Assembly (NCBI GenBank): GCA_029248825.1
Contig: JAQWIP010000043.1
Location: forward strand, 1-49,959
Source of the DNA: Alphaproteobacteria bacterium
GTDB taxonomy: Bacteria; Pseudomonadota; Alphaproteobacteria; RS24
Direction: 5' to 3'
Length of the DNA: 49,959 nucleotides
Below the pieces are notes generated by a model, which was not told the origin of the DNA, did no database searches, and saw only the letters and a program-made list of their open reading frames with translations. This document shows positions 26,587 through 37,861 of this stretch, one piece after another (position 1 is the stretch's first letter; every line of letters starts with the position of its first letter). Position numbers and translations under genes: made by a program.

Positions 26587-27047
26587 CAATTGCGATGATA
26601 AGGGTGATTGGCCAAAATGGAAATGGCGCGCCAAATTTGTTCGGCCACTAAAACCCGCGCCAAAATATGCGGCCAAGTCATCGGCCCCAGCGCAATCCGC
26701 ATATTGGCGCGTTGGCGAAGGGCATCGGATAGGCCATCGGCGCCCCCCAGCACGAAAATCACCTCGCGGGTGCCATCGTCGCGCCATTGCGATAATTTTT
26801 CGGCAAAGGCTCGACTGCTCAGCGATGTGCCGCGCTCGTCCAGCACCACCACAAAGGCTGTGGGTGCGGCGTCGAGAGCGGCTTCCAATTTGCTATTGGC
26901 GCCGGCTTGATCTTTGATTTCTGTGAGGGCTAAGCCGTCGAGAGCGAGGGCGCGTCCGGTTTTGGAAATGCGCGTCGCATAGGTCTCAAACAGCGGCGCT
27001 TCCTTTTGGCCGCGCAGTTGGCCGACTGCCAAGATTGACAGTTTCAT
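26586..27047 (-). CDS. rlmH: 23S rRNA pseudouridine-1915 N3-methyltransferase RlmH
   Basis: MKLSILAVGQLRGQKEAPLFETYATRI, VVLDERGTSLSSRAFAEKL, VIFVLGGADGLSDALRQRAN. Confidence 0.94.
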   Translation of the reverse strand: MKLSILAVGQLRGQKEAPLFETYATRISKTGRALALDGLALTEIKDQAGANSKLEAALDAAPTAFVVVLDERGTSLSSRAFAEKLSQWRDDGTREVIFVLGGADGLSDALRQRANMRIALGPMTWPHILARVLVAEQIWRAISILANHPYHRN

Positions 27048-27052
27048 GCAGT

Positions 27053-27448
27053 CTAATCCGCTTTTTTCGGCGGGTTATCGGGCGAATAAGCGATGAGTTC
27101 GGCATCGGTGGCCCACATTTTTTCCAGCGCATAGAACTCGCGAACTTCGGCGCGGAAAATATGCACCACCACATCGCCCGCATCGACCAATACCCAGTCG
27201 CCTGTGGTTTGGCCTTCGGTGCGGATATCTTTTTGCCCAGCCGCTTTTAGCTTACGTTGCAAGTGGTCGGCCAAGGCGGCGACGTGGCGTTTCGAGCGCC
27301 CCGTGGCAACAACCATATGGTCGGCCAGCGCGGTCTTGCCGTGTAAATCGATGGAGATAATATCCTGCGCCAAATCATCGTCGAGACTGGTCAGAACCAT
27401 ATCGTGAAGCACGCCGTCATCCAGATCGGGGTGCTTGTCTTTTGCCAT
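27053..27448 (-). CDS. rsfS: Ribosome silencing factor RsfS
   Basis: SIDLHGKTALADHMVVATGRSKRHVAALADHLQRKLK, DWVLVDAGDVVVHIFRAEVREFYALEKMW. Confidence 0.95.
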   Translation of the reverse strand: MAKDKHPDLDDGVLHDMVLTSLDDDLAQDIISIDLHGKTALADHMVVATGRSKRHVAALADHLQRKLKAAGQKDIRTEGQTTGDWVLVDAGDVVVHIFRAEVREFYALEKMWATDAELIAYSPDNPPKKAD

Positions 27449-27556
27449 TGGCTTTGTATCGCTCAGAGCGGTTTCCTCGCTTTGCTATTCGCAAAAATAC
27501 TGTTTCGGGCGTGTTCGCGCAGTCTAACCATAAATAGGGAAAAAATTCAATTGTCT

Positions 27557-28153
27557 TTAGGGGTTCGTCTGCTGGCGGCGCAACTCGGTGGAGGACAGCG
27601 GCGACAGCTCCCCCTGCAATAAAACCCAAGCAGGGGCGGGCTTATCTTTCAACTGGCTGGCCTCGGCACTCGGCAGTTGAGCGTCCAAAAAAGCCAAAGC
27701 CGCAGGGGCTTCCAGCGCCGCCTGCAAATCCGTACCTCGCGGATAAACGGCCACGGGTATCTCCGCCATCAGGCTTTGCCAGTCTTTCCATTGATGCAGT
27801 TGGCGCAGATTATCGGCGCCCAGCAGCCAAATAAAACGCACATCGGGGTATTGGGTTTTCAACGCCCGCACAGTGTCGATGGCATATTGCGTGCCAAGCT
27901 CTGCCTCTACCGCATCGACGTGAAATTGCGGATGTTCGGCCAGCGCACGGGTGGCGGCAAGGCGGGGTTCCAGCTCGCTCGCCGCATTGTCTTTCAGCGG
28001 ATTTTGCGGGCTCACCATCCACCAAATATAATCGAGCGCGAGGGTCGAAAGGGCGGCTTCGGCGACCAAACGGTGTCCCGCATGGGGCGGATCAAAACTG
28101 CCGCCGAAAAGGGCGATGGTCTGACCGGAGCTTAAAAATGGCTGCACCCTCAT
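27557..28153 (-). CDS. nadD: Nicotinate-nucleotide adenylyltransferase
   Basis: IALFGGSFDPPHAGHRLVAEAAL, WWMVSPQNPLKD, FIWLLGADNLRQLHQWKDW; start moved to ATG 28153. Confidence 0.93.
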   Translation of the reverse strand: MRVQPFLSSGQTIALFGGSFDPPHAGHRLVAEAALSTLALDYIWWMVSPQNPLKDNAASELEPRLAATRALAEHPQFHVDAVEAELGTQYAIDTVRALKTQYPDVRFIWLLGADNLRQLHQWKDWQSLMAEIPVAVYPRGTDLQAALEAPAALAFLDAQLPSAEASQLKDKPAPAWVLLQGELSPLSSTELRRQQTNP

Positions 28154-28178
28154 GTCCTTTCTCGGCTTTGCGTGGCGT

Positions 28179-29453
28179 TTACTTCGGCCGGGTTTGCCCC
28201 TGCCCACGCACGCCATATTTAAAGCTGGTCAATTGCTCCAGCCCCACAGGCCCGCGCGCGTGAAAGCGTCCCGTGGCAATGCCAATTTCCGCGCCCATGC
28301 CAAATTCGCCGCCATCGGCAAATTGGGTCGAGGCATTGTGCATGACAATGGCGCTATCGACGCGGTTTAAAAAATCCGTCGCTTTCTCGGCGTCCTCGCT
28401 GACAATGGATTCGGTATGACCCGACCCATATTGCGCGATATGCGCCACGGCTTCGTCTAGTCCGGTTACGGTTTTCACAGCAATAATCGCGTCCAAATAT
28501 TCTTCATAATAATCTTGCTCGGTGGCGGGCGTCACGCGCGCATCGACGCTTTGGGTGGGCGCGTCGCCGCGCACGGCGCAACCAGCCTCGAGCAGCGCCT
28601 CCACGATGGGCTTTAAATGCGTGTCGACACAGTGGGCATCGACCAAGAGCGTTTCGGCCGCGCCGCAAATTCCCGTGCGCCGCATTTTCGCATTCAGCAC
28701 AATCTCGCGCGCCATGGTTACCTCGCTCGCGGCTTCCACATAGACATGGCAAACGCCGTCGAGATGGGCAAACACCGGCACGCGCGCTTCGTCTTGCACG
28801 CGCCCCACAAGGCCTTTGCCGCCGCGCGGCACAATCACATCCACGGTGTCGTCGAGCCCTGCCAACATCATGCCTACGGCAGCGCGGTCTGGCGTATCGA
28901 CGATTTGCACGCAATGCTCGTTCAGCTCAGCCGCTTTCAGGGCGCGTGAAAAACAGCCATGAATAAGGCGCGCCGAGTTTTGAATTTCCGACGAGCCGCG
29001 CAAGATAACCGCATTGCCCGACTTCAAGCAAAGGGCGGCCGCATCGGCGGTGACATTGGGGCGGCTTTCATAAATCACACCAATGACGCCCAAAGGCACG
29101 CGCACCCGAGAAATATCCAAACCGCTTTCCACCTGCCAATTGGCCATCACATCGCCCACCGGGTCGTCGAGTTGAATAATCGCTTCCAGCGCTTTGGCGA
29201 TGCCCTCAAGGCGCGCGGCGTCGAGCATAATGCGGTCTAGCCGCGCCGCGCCGACATTTTCCGCCTCGGCCCGTTTCAAGTCTTTTTGATTGGCCGCAAT
29301 AATGTTGCCCGCATCGGCGCGCAGCTCATTGGCGGCATTTTGCAAGGCCGCGTTTTTTTTGGCGCTCGGCGCAAGAGCCAATTGGCGCGCCGCGATTTTG
29401 GCTTGGCTGCCAAGGCGCAACATTTGGCTTTCTAGGGATTTTACATCGCTCAT
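28179..29453 (-). CDS. proA: Glutamate-5-semialdehyde dehydrogenase
   Basis: VIYESRPNVTADAAALCLKSGNAVILRGSSE, MRRTGICGAAETLLVD, TSFKYGVRGQGQTRP. Confidence 0.96.
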   Translation of the reverse strand: MSDVKSLESQMLRLGSQAKIAARQLALAPSAKKNAALQNAANELRADAGNIIAANQKDLKRAEAENVGAARLDRIMLDAARLEGIAKALEAIIQLDDPVGDVMANWQVESGLDISRVRVPLGVIGVIYESRPNVTADAAALCLKSGNAVILRGSSEIQNSARLIHGCFSRALKAAELNEHCVQIVDTPDRAAVGMMLAGLDDTVDVIVPRGGKGLVGRVQDEARVPVFAHLDGVCHVYVEAASEVTMAREIVLNAKMRRTGICGAAETLLVDAHCVDTHLKPIVEALLEAGCAVRGDAPTQSVDARVTPATEQDYYEEYLDAIIAVKTVTGLDEAVAHIAQYGSGHTESIVSEDAEKATDFLNRVDSAIVMHNASTQFADGGEFGMGAEIGIATGRFHARGPVGLEQLTSFKYGVRGQGQTRPK

Positions 29454-30609
29454 TTTGTGCCTCCATTTGGGCTTGTCATCAATACCATATCATCGCGATG
29501 CACCATTTCGGTGCGCTCTAAATTATAGTCAGAAAATTCTGGCAAAGCGGCAATCGCTTTGCTGTCTTTGCCCACAAGAAAGCCTGCCTCGAGACGGGCA
29601 TAGGCGCTGAGGCCACGCGCAATCTCTTGCCCATCGGGGGCGATAATCGACAAGCAATCCCCGCGCTCGAAATTGCCTTCCAAGCGCGAAATGCCGACGG
29701 GCAGAAGCGAGTTTCCAGCCGCCAGCGCGCGCACGGCGCCCGCGTCCAAATGGACGGTGCCTGCGGGGTGGAGCGTGCTGGCAATCCAATTTTTGCGCGC
29801 GGTCAACGGATTGGCATGGGCGCGAAACAAGGTCGAGCGCGCGCCCTGTGCCAAAGCGGTCAGCGGCGACAAAGCGCGCCCGCTAGCCAAAACCATATGG
29901 CAGCCCGCGCTTTGGGCAATCTCGCCCGCTTGCAATTTGGTGACCATGCCGCCCGAGCCGTGTTGCGAGCCACTGCCGCCGGCCATGGCGCTAATTTCGG
30001 GGGTGATTTCTTCCACCACGTCCAAAAATTCGCCGCCTTCGGTTTCTTGCGGATTGGCCGTATAGAGCCCATCGATATCGCTGAACAGCACCAGACAATC
30101 GGCCGAGACCATGGCCGCCACACGCGCCGCCAAACGGTCGTTGTCGCCATAGCGCAGCTCTTGCGTGGCCAAAGTATCATTCTCATTGATGACGGGAATG
30201 ACCCCCATATCCAAAAGCGCGGTGAGGGTTTGGCGCGCGTTTAAATAGCGCCGACGCTGCTCGGTGTCTTCGGCGGTCAAGAGAACTTGCGCGCTTTGCA
30301 ACGCCTGCGCGTCCAAAGCCGATTGCCAGCCGCGCACCAATTCAATTTGTCCGGTGGCCGAGGCGGCTTGGCTTTGTGCCAGATTTAAGTCTTGGCGTTG
30401 CACGCCCAATTTAGCGCAGCCCAGCGCCAAAGCGCCCGAGGTGACGAGAATGATTTTTTGTCCCTTGGCGCGCGCTTGCGCAATATCGCTGGCCATGGCG
30501 GCCAGCCAATCGACGTTCAAGCCTTGGCTGCCGCCATCGGTTTGGCGCAGCAGAAGCGACGAGCCAATTTTGAGAACCAAAGTGCTGGCATTTTGAATTT
30601 CTTCGCGCA

Positions 30610-30610
<1 letters not shown>
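29450..30610 (-). CDS. proB: Glutamate 5-kinase
   Basis: VLKIGSSLLLRQTDG, PVINENDTLATQELRYGDNDRLAARVA, GTGGMVTKLQA-like SGGMVTKLQAGEIA, PUA domain; start moved to ATG 30610. Confidence 0.96.
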
Positions 30611-31713
<1,103 letters not shown>

Positions 31714-31763
31714 CTAACGCGCGCGCCTAAAAACGAGAAGGGGTAAAGCTCGGGGGCTAAAAC

Positions 31764-31798
31764 GAAAAAAAGGAGAGGCCTCGGTAAGGCCATCTCCC
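31764..31798 (-). terminator. Rho-independent terminator downstream of rpmA (minus strand)
   Basis: Minus strand GGGAGATGGCCT-TACCG-AGGCCTCTCC followed by TTTTTTT. Confidence 0.8.
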
Positions 31799-31861
31799 TA
31801 ATTTTGAAGGTTAGCTGGCGACCCGACCCCGATTGGGAGGGCAGCGCGAGCGACCCTATAT

Positions 31862-32131
31862 TTATTCTGCGGCTTCGGCCAGCGGGCTGACGGACACCAC
31901 AGTGCGGTTTCCACGAGCTTGGCTGAACGTTACATTGCCTTCGACCACGGCAAAAATTGTGTGGTCTTTGCCAATGCCGACATTTTCGCCCGGGTGCCAT
32001 TTGGTGCCGCGTTGACGAATGATAATATTTCCAGGGATAACATGCTCGCCGCCATATTTTTTGACGCCAAGACGACGGCCCGCGGAATCGCGACCGTTAC
32101 GGGATGAGCCACCAGCTTTCTTTGTTGACAT
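31862..32131 (-). CDS. rpmA: 50S ribosomal protein L27
   Basis: [58 protein letters not shown]. Confidence 0.98.
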   Translation of the reverse strand: MSTKKAGGSSRNGRDSAGRRLGVKKYGGEHVIPGNIIIRQRGTKWHPGENVGIGKDHTIFAVVEGNVTFSQARGNRTVVSVSPLAEAAE

Positions 32132-32143
32132 TTGATACTGCTC

Positions 32144-32521
32144 CTAGCTTGCCGCTTCGTCTGAAGGGGCTGTTTCTGCTTTTGGCGCGGCTTTTTTAGC
32201 GGCGGCCTTGGCAGAGATATTGGTAATTTTGAGAACCGTCTCGTGCTGACGATGCCCTTTGGTGCGGTGATAGTTTTTCCGACGACGGAATTTAATCACG
32301 GTAATTTTATCGGCGCGACCCTGTTCCAGCACTTCGGCTGTAACGCTGGCGCCTTTAACGATTGGCTCGCCAATGCTTGGGGCTTTGCCATCTTCGCCGA
32401 GCATTAAAACTTCGTCGAATTTAATTTTATCGCCGGCCTGGCCGTCAACACGCTCAATGGCGATGACATCGTCTTTTGCGACGCGGTATTGTTTGCCGCC
32501 GGTGCGAATTACTGCATACAT
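32144..32521 (-). CDS. rplU: 50S ribosomal protein L21
   Basis: MYAVIRTGGKQYRVAKDDVIAIERVDGQAGDKI, KFRRRKNYHRTKGHRQHETVLKI. Confidence 0.98.
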   Translation of the reverse strand: MYAVIRTGGKQYRVAKDDVIAIERVDGQAGDKIKFDEVLMLGEDGKAPSIGEPIVKGASVTAEVLEQGRADKITVIKFRRRKNYHRTKGHRQHETVLKITNISAKAAAKKAAPKAETAPSDEAAS

Positions 32522-32543
32522 GGTTCAAATCCGTAAAATCTAG

Positions 32544-32596
32544 GTCCCCGAAAGGACTATTATCCATAAGCGCTACCCAGAAAGCGGGCTTTCTGG
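32544..32596 (-). promoter_or_regulatory. Structured 5' leader of rplU (candidate)
   Basis: Two perfect inverted repeats: GTCC-CCGAAA-GGAC (32544-32557) and CCAGAAAG-CGGG-CTTTCTGG (32577-32596) just upstream of the rplU start. Confidence 0.4.
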
Positions 32597-32912
32597 CTGC
32601 TGAGCGGCGAATATACAAGGGAAAACCCTTAAGTCAAGTCAAATCACTTGCCCCATCCGCCCGCCGGATGGGTGGCAAAGACGGCAAAAACCCCGCGCAA
32701 GCGTTGCGGGGCTGGTTTGGCGGATAGACGGCTTGGAATCTATACTACAAAATAAAATGTAGATTATTTATATATATAAAAAAATATTGTAAAATAACCG
32801 ATAAGCAATTGAACTTATCACCTTTTTGGGTTATCCCTCGCCGTGTAGCGCGGGGTTTGCGTGCGGTTAAGCCAGCTTATTACCCCGCCCCAAAACAGAT
32901 AGAGGCCACAGC

Positions 32913-33827
32913 ATGAGCGAGTTACCCCCCTCTCGGCTAACCCATTTGCAAAGATTGGAAGCCGAAAGCATCCATATTATGCGCGAGATTGCTGCGCAGG
33001 CCGAAAAGCCTGTGATGCTATACTCAGTCGGCAAAGATAGTGCCGCCATGCTGCATGTCGCCAAGAAAGCTTTTTTTCCGTCGCCGCCGCCGTTTCCGCT
33101 GCTGCATGTCGACACCACATGGAAATTTAAAGCCATGTATGACTTGCGCGAAAAAGCCGCCGAAGACGCTGGCATGGAATTGCTGGTGCATAAAAACCCA
33201 GAAGCCCAAGCACAAGGCATCAACCCTTTCGACCACGGCGGCTTGCACACAGATATGTGGAAAACCGAAGGCCTGAAACAAGCCCTCGATAAATATGGTT
33301 TTGACGCGGCCTTTGGTGGCGCGCGCCGCGATGAAGAAAAATCGCGCGCCAAAGAGCGCGTCTTCTCGTTCCGCTCGGCGGACCATCGTTGGGACCCGAA
33401 AAACCAGCGGCCTGAATTATGGAATCTCTATAACGCCAAAAAAGCCAAGGGCGAGAGCTTGCGGGTGTTCCCGATGTCGAATTGGACGGAGCTGGATATC
33501 TGGCAATATATCCAATTGGAAAACATCGAGATTGTGCCGCTTTATTTCGCCGCCCCGCGCCCCACCGTCGAGCGCGATGGCATGTTGCTGATGGTCGACG
33601 ACGAGCGCTTTCCATTGCGCGAGGGCGAGAGCCCCGAGATGCGCTCCATTCGATTTCGCACGCTCGGCTGCTACCCGCTCACCGGCGCGGTGGAAAGTGA
33701 AGCCTCGAACCTGTCGCAAGTCATCCAAGAAATGCTGCTGACCACGACCTCCGAGCGGCAAGGTCGCGCCATTGACCATGATGCGTCGGCCTCGATGGAA
33801 AAGAAAAAACAGGAAGGGTATTTCTAA
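32913..33827 (+). CDS. cysD: Sulfate adenylyltransferase subunit 2
   Basis: [61 protein letters not shown]. Confidence 0.97.
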   Translation: MSELPPSRLTHLQRLEAESIHIMREIAAQAEKPVMLYSVGKDSAAMLHVAKKAFFPSPPPFPLLHVDTTWKFKAMYDLREKAAEDAGMELLVHKNPEAQAQGINPFDHGGLHTDMWKTEGLKQALDKYGFDAAFGGARRDEEKSRAKERVFSFRSADHRWDPKNQRPELWNLYNAKKAKGESLRVFPMSNWTELDIWQYIQLENIEIVPLYFAAPRPTVERDGMLLMVDDERFPLREGESPEMRSIRFRTLGCYPLTGAVESEASNLSQVIQEMLLTTTSERQGRAIDHDASASMEKKKQEGYF

Positions 33828-35755
33828 TGTCTGAGCTTACCCCCCCGATTTACGAAACCGAGGCGCTGATTGGCGAAGATATCGACGCTTATCTGGAGCT
33901 GCATCAGCATAAATCCATGCTGCGTTTTATTACCTGCGGCAGTGTCGACGATGGCAAATCGACGCTCATCGGTCGGCTGTTATATGACAGCAAAATGATT
34001 TTCGAAGACCAATTGGCCAGCCTCGAAGCCGACAGTAAAAAGCTCGGCACGCAAGGCCAAGAAATTGATTTCGCGCTGCTAGTCGATGGACTGGCGGCCG
34101 AGCGCGAGCAGGGCATTACCATTGATGTGGCCTATCGGTTTTTCGCCACAGAAAAACGCAAATTCATCGTCGCCGACACCCCCGGCCACGAGCAATATAC
34201 CCGCAATATGGTGACCGGCGCCTCGACGGCCGATTTGGCGGTTATTCTTATCGATGCGCGCCAAGGTATTTTGACGCAAACGCGGCGTCACTCTTATTTG
34301 GCGCATTTGTTGGGCATTCAACACATCGTGCTGGCGGTCAATAAAATGGATTTGGTCGATTACGACCAAGACCGTTTCGACGAGATTGTCGGCCAATACC
34401 GCGAGTTTGCCGATGATTTGGGGATGAAAGCTTTCACCGCCATTCCGCTATCGGGTTTGGCTGGCGATAATGTCACGCAAAATTCTGACAATATGCCTTG
34501 GTATCAAGGCTCGGCTTTGCTGCCGCATTTGGAAAGCGTCGAGCTGCAACAAGAGGCTGCGCAAGCGGCAAGTTTTGCCATGCCCGTGCAATGGGTCAAT
34601 CGACCGAATTTGGATTTTCGCGGCTTTAGCGGTCTCATCGCCACCGGTCGCGTGGCGCCGGGCGATGCCATTCGCGTGGTGCCTTCGGGCAAAACCGCGA
34701 GGGTAAAATCTATTGTCACTATGGCCAGCGATGGCACACTGCAAACGCTGGAGGCGGCGGTGGCGGGTCAATCGGTGACGCTGACGTTGGACACGGAAAT
34801 TGATTGCTCGCGCGGCGATATTATCGCTGCGGCCGATAATCCCCCCGCCGTGGCCGATCGCTTTGAAGCGACGCTGATTTGGATGGACGAACAGGCGCTA
34901 TTGCCCGGGCGTTCGTATGAAATGAAAATCGGCACGCAAACCGTGGCGGCCAGCGTGCAGACGCCGAAATATCAGGTCAACGTCAATACGATGGAACATC
35001 TGGCGAGCAAGACGTTGGAGCTTAATGCCATTGGCGTGGTGGAAATTGCGACAACGCAGAAAATCAGTTTCGCGCCCTATGCCGAAAACCGCGCCTTGGG
35101 TAGTTTTGTACTCATCGATAAAATGTCAAACGCCACGGTGGCGGCAGGGCTTTTGCACTTTAGTTTGCGCCGCGCCGATAATATTCATTGGCAGGCGACA
35201 GACATCGACCGCAAGGCGCATGCGCAATTGAAAAACCAAAAGCCGCTTTTGCTTTGGTTCACAGGCCTATCGGGCTCGGGCAAATCGACGATTGCCAATG
35301 AGCTGGAAAAACTTCTGCACACGATGAACCGCCATACGTTTTTGCTGGATGGCGATAATGTGCGCCACGGTTTGAACAAAGATTTGGGCTTTACCGATGC
35401 CGACCGCGTGGAAAACATCCGCCGCATTGGCGAGGTTTCCAAACTTATGGTGGATGCTGGCCTGATTGTTTTGAGCGCCTTTATTTCGCCGTTCCGCGCC
35501 GAGCGCGATATGGTGCGCGAGATGCTGCCCGAAGGCGAATTTGTCGAGATTTTCGTCGATACGCCGCTAGAGGTCGCCGAACAGCGCGATGTCAAAGGTC
35601 TGTATAAGAAGGCGCGCGCGGGCGAGTTGAAAAACTTCACCGGCATTGATAGCCCCTATGAGCCGCCGCTCTCGCCAGACATTCGGGTTAATACCACCCA
35701 GATGAGCGCGCAAGAAGCCGCCCAACATATCGTCACTCATTTGTTCGGGCTGTAG
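33827..35755 (+). CDS. cysNC: Bifunctional sulfate adenylyltransferase subunit 1 / adenylylsulfate kinase
   Basis: GTPase motifs [39 protein letters not shown]-terminal APS kinase [21 protein letters not shown]...[15 protein letters not shown]. Confidence 0.97.
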   Translation: MSELTPPIYETEALIGEDIDAYLELHQHKSMLRFITCGSVDDGKSTLIGRLLYDSKMIFEDQLASLEADSKKLGTQGQEIDFALLVDGLAAEREQGITIDVAYRFFATEKRKFIVADTPGHEQYTRNMVTGASTADLAVILIDARQGILTQTRRHSYLAHLLGIQHIVLAVNKMDLVDYDQDRFDEIVGQYREFADDLGMKAFTAIPLSGLAGDNVTQNSDNMPWYQGSALLPHLESVELQQEAAQAASFAMPVQWVNRPNLDFRGFSGLIATGRVAPGDAIRVVPSGKTARVKSIVTMASDGTLQTLEAAVAGQSVTLTLDTEIDCSRGDIIAAADNPPAVADRFEATLIWMDEQALLPGRSYEMKIGTQTVAASVQTPKYQVNVNTMEHLASKTLELNAIGVVEIATTQKISFAPYAENRALGSFVLIDKMSNATVAAGLLHFSLRRADNIHWQATDIDRKAHAQLKNQKPLLLWFTGLSGSGKSTIANELEKLLHTMNRHTFLLDGDNVRHGLNKDLGFTDADRVENIRRIGEVSKLMVDAGLIVLSAFISPFRAERDMVREMLPEGEFVEIFVDTPLEVAEQRDVKGLYKKARAGELKNFTGIDSPYEPPLSPDIRVNTTQMSAQEAAQHIVTHLFGL

Positions 35756-35779
35756 GCCAAATTATAAACACGGGTCTTA

Positions 35780-36757
35780 TTATAACGATGGGTCGATGAT
35801 AATCCGCCCAACGACTTCGCGCTCTTGCATCTGACGAAAGGCTTCGCGCCATTGCTCGAGCGGCAAGGTGCTATGCACATGCGGGGTGATTTTGCCTTCG
35901 CTGGCCAGCTGCCAAATCGCTTCTTGGTTTTCGCGGCCCTTCTCGGGATCGCGTCGACCAAATTCGCCCGCTCGCACGCCGACAACGGAGAAGCCTTTTA
36001 TCAACGGCATATTGACCGAAATATCGGGAATGCGCCCCGAGGCAAAGCCAACCACCAGCAGGCGTCCGCCCCAAGCAATGCAGCGCACGCTTTCATCGAA
36101 CACATCGCCGCCAACGGGGTCGTAAATCACATCGGCGCCCCCGCCGGTTATTTCTTTTACTTGGGTGCGAAACCCATCGTTGGTATTCAGCACCGCATCG
36201 GGGGCATATTTATTTTGCACCACGGCCAGTTTTTCTGCCGAGGCGGCGGTGGCGATAACTTTGGCGCCCATATGTTTGGCCAAATCGACCGCAGCCAACC
36301 CAACGCCGCCCGCCGCGCCATGCACCAAAACCCATTCGCCGCTTTGCAAATAGGCGCGCCGCGCTAAAGATACATAGGCCGTCAGATAGGCCGAGCCTGT
36401 GGCGGCGGCGGTTTTGAAATCAAGGTTGTCAGGAATTTTTCGCAAAAGCGAGACCGGCACAGCCATGGCCTCGGCCATTGTGCCAAGCCCGCCAACCACC
36501 ACGCGCTCGCCGAGCGCCCAATCGCGGACGCCCTCGCCCAGCTCGATAATTTCGCCCGCCCCTTCCATGCCCGGGGTAAAGGGCAGGGCGGGTTTATGTT
36601 GATAGCCGCCATGGGTCATTAATAAATCGGGAAAGCCCAAAGCGGCGGCGCGTAGGCGCACGACCACCTGACCGGCACCGGCTTTTGGCATCGCGATGTC
36701 TTGCACGGCGCTTCCGGCAAACTCGTCCAATAGGTCGGAAACAATTAGCGCTTTCAT
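35780..36757 (-). CDS. NADPH:quinone oxidoreductase family protein (MDR superfamily)
   Basis: FTPGMEGAGEIIELGEGV, VLVHGAAGGVGLAAVDLAKHMGAKVIATA, GGADVIYDPVGGDVFDESVRC. Confidence 0.93.
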   Translation of the reverse strand: MKALIVSDLLDEFAGSAVQDIAMPKAGAGQVVVRLRAAALGFPDLLMTHGGYQHKPALPFTPGMEGAGEIIELGEGVRDWALGERVVVGGLGTMAEAMAVPVSLLRKIPDNLDFKTAAATGSAYLTAYVSLARRAYLQSGEWVLVHGAAGGVGLAAVDLAKHMGAKVIATAASAEKLAVVQNKYAPDAVLNTNDGFRTQVKEITGGGADVIYDPVGGDVFDESVRCIAWGGRLLVVGFASGRIPDISVNMPLIKGFSVVGVRAGEFGRRDPEKGRENQEAIWQLASEGKITPHVHSTLPLEQWREAFRQMQEREVVGRIIIDPSL

Positions 36758-37081
36758 GGGGCTTCTCCTGCGGCTCTCGTGAGTTTCAACTTAACCTGCG
36801 CCGCCTAGAAAACAAGTCAGTGGATTTTGCGTCTTGCTTGGCGCGCGTAAATAAAGCAGAGTAAAAAAAACAGTTAAACGAAAATCACCCATGACCCATT
36901 TATCTTTCCCGCTGCCCTCTCTCGTCGCCCTTTCCAGACAAGGCGATAGCTGTATCGGCCAAGCAGGGTTTTCAAAACACTTTGGCGCGGCAATTGCGTT
37001 TGCGCTATGGCAAGGCGCATGTTGAGATAAATTCGGTTCATGATATTAGGTTTTAACGAGCTAGACTAAAAGGCAAAGACA

Positions 37082-37855
37082 ATGAAACATTTAGCGAAAT
37101 ATTGGATAGCCAGCTTTCTCCTATTCGGATGGGCCTCGCCCGCCGTGGCGCAATCTTTGGGCAATATCACCCAGACGGCGCAAGCCGCCACCTCCGATGG
37201 CGCCGCCTCGCAAACCCGCATCAATGCGCTGGATGAAGAGACCGATCAAATCACCCGCGATTATCGCGCCGCTGTGAAGCAATTGGCGAGTTTGCGCGAA
37301 TATAACGCGCAGTTGGATAAATTGATTGTCGCGCAAAAAGCCGAGATGATTTCGGTGCGCCAACAAATCGAAGACGTGACGCATGTCGACCGCACGATTG
37401 TGCCTTTGATGTTTCGGATGATTGAGGCGCTCGACCAATTTGTTGAATTAGATGTGCCGTTTCTCATCGATGAGCGCCGCGCCCGGGTGCAGGCTTTGCG
37501 CGCCCTGATGGATCGCTCGGATGCCAATCCGGCAGAAAAATATCGCAAAATTCTGGAAGCCTATGAGATTGAAAATGAATATGGCCGCACGCTAGAAGCC
37601 TATGAAGGCGAGATGGAAATCAATGGCGAGGCGCGCACGGTGGCGTTTTTACGCGTCGGTCGCGTGGCGCTGATTTATCAAACATTGGACGCCGACGAGA
37701 GCGGGGCTTGGAGCCAAGCCTTGAAAAGGTTTGCCGACCTAGACGGCGATTTCGACGCCCAATTGCGCGCCGCTTTGCGCATTGCCAAACAACAGGCGGC
37801 GCCTGATTTGCTGGTCATTCCGGTGACGCTCAACGCCGCCATGGGCGAGAAATAG
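37082..37855 (+). CDS. DUF3450 family periplasmic protein of a TonB2-like locus
   Basis: Signal peptide to ASPAVAQ, coiled coil, DVPFLIDERRARVQALRALMDRSDANPAEKYRKILEAYEIENEYGRTLEAYEGE; first gene of operon. Confidence 0.85.
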   Translation: MKHLAKYWIASFLLFGWASPAVAQSLGNITQTAQAATSDGAASQTRINALDEETDQITRDYRAAVKQLASLREYNAQLDKLIVAQKAEMISVRQQIEDVTHVDRTIVPLMFRMIEALDQFVELDVPFLIDERRARVQALRALMDRSDANPAEKYRKILEAYEIENEYGRTLEAYEGEMEINGEARTVAFLRVGRVALIYQTLDADESGAWSQALKRFADLDGDFDAQLRAALRIAKQQAAPDLLVIPVTLNAAMGEK

Positions 37856-37861
37856 GAGGGG

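Noticed and set aside
36890-37024. 44-codon ORF (MTHLSFPLPSLVALSRQGDSC...) upstream of the TonB operon
   Set aside because: Too short, no convincing RBS or family; cannot be supported from sequence alone.
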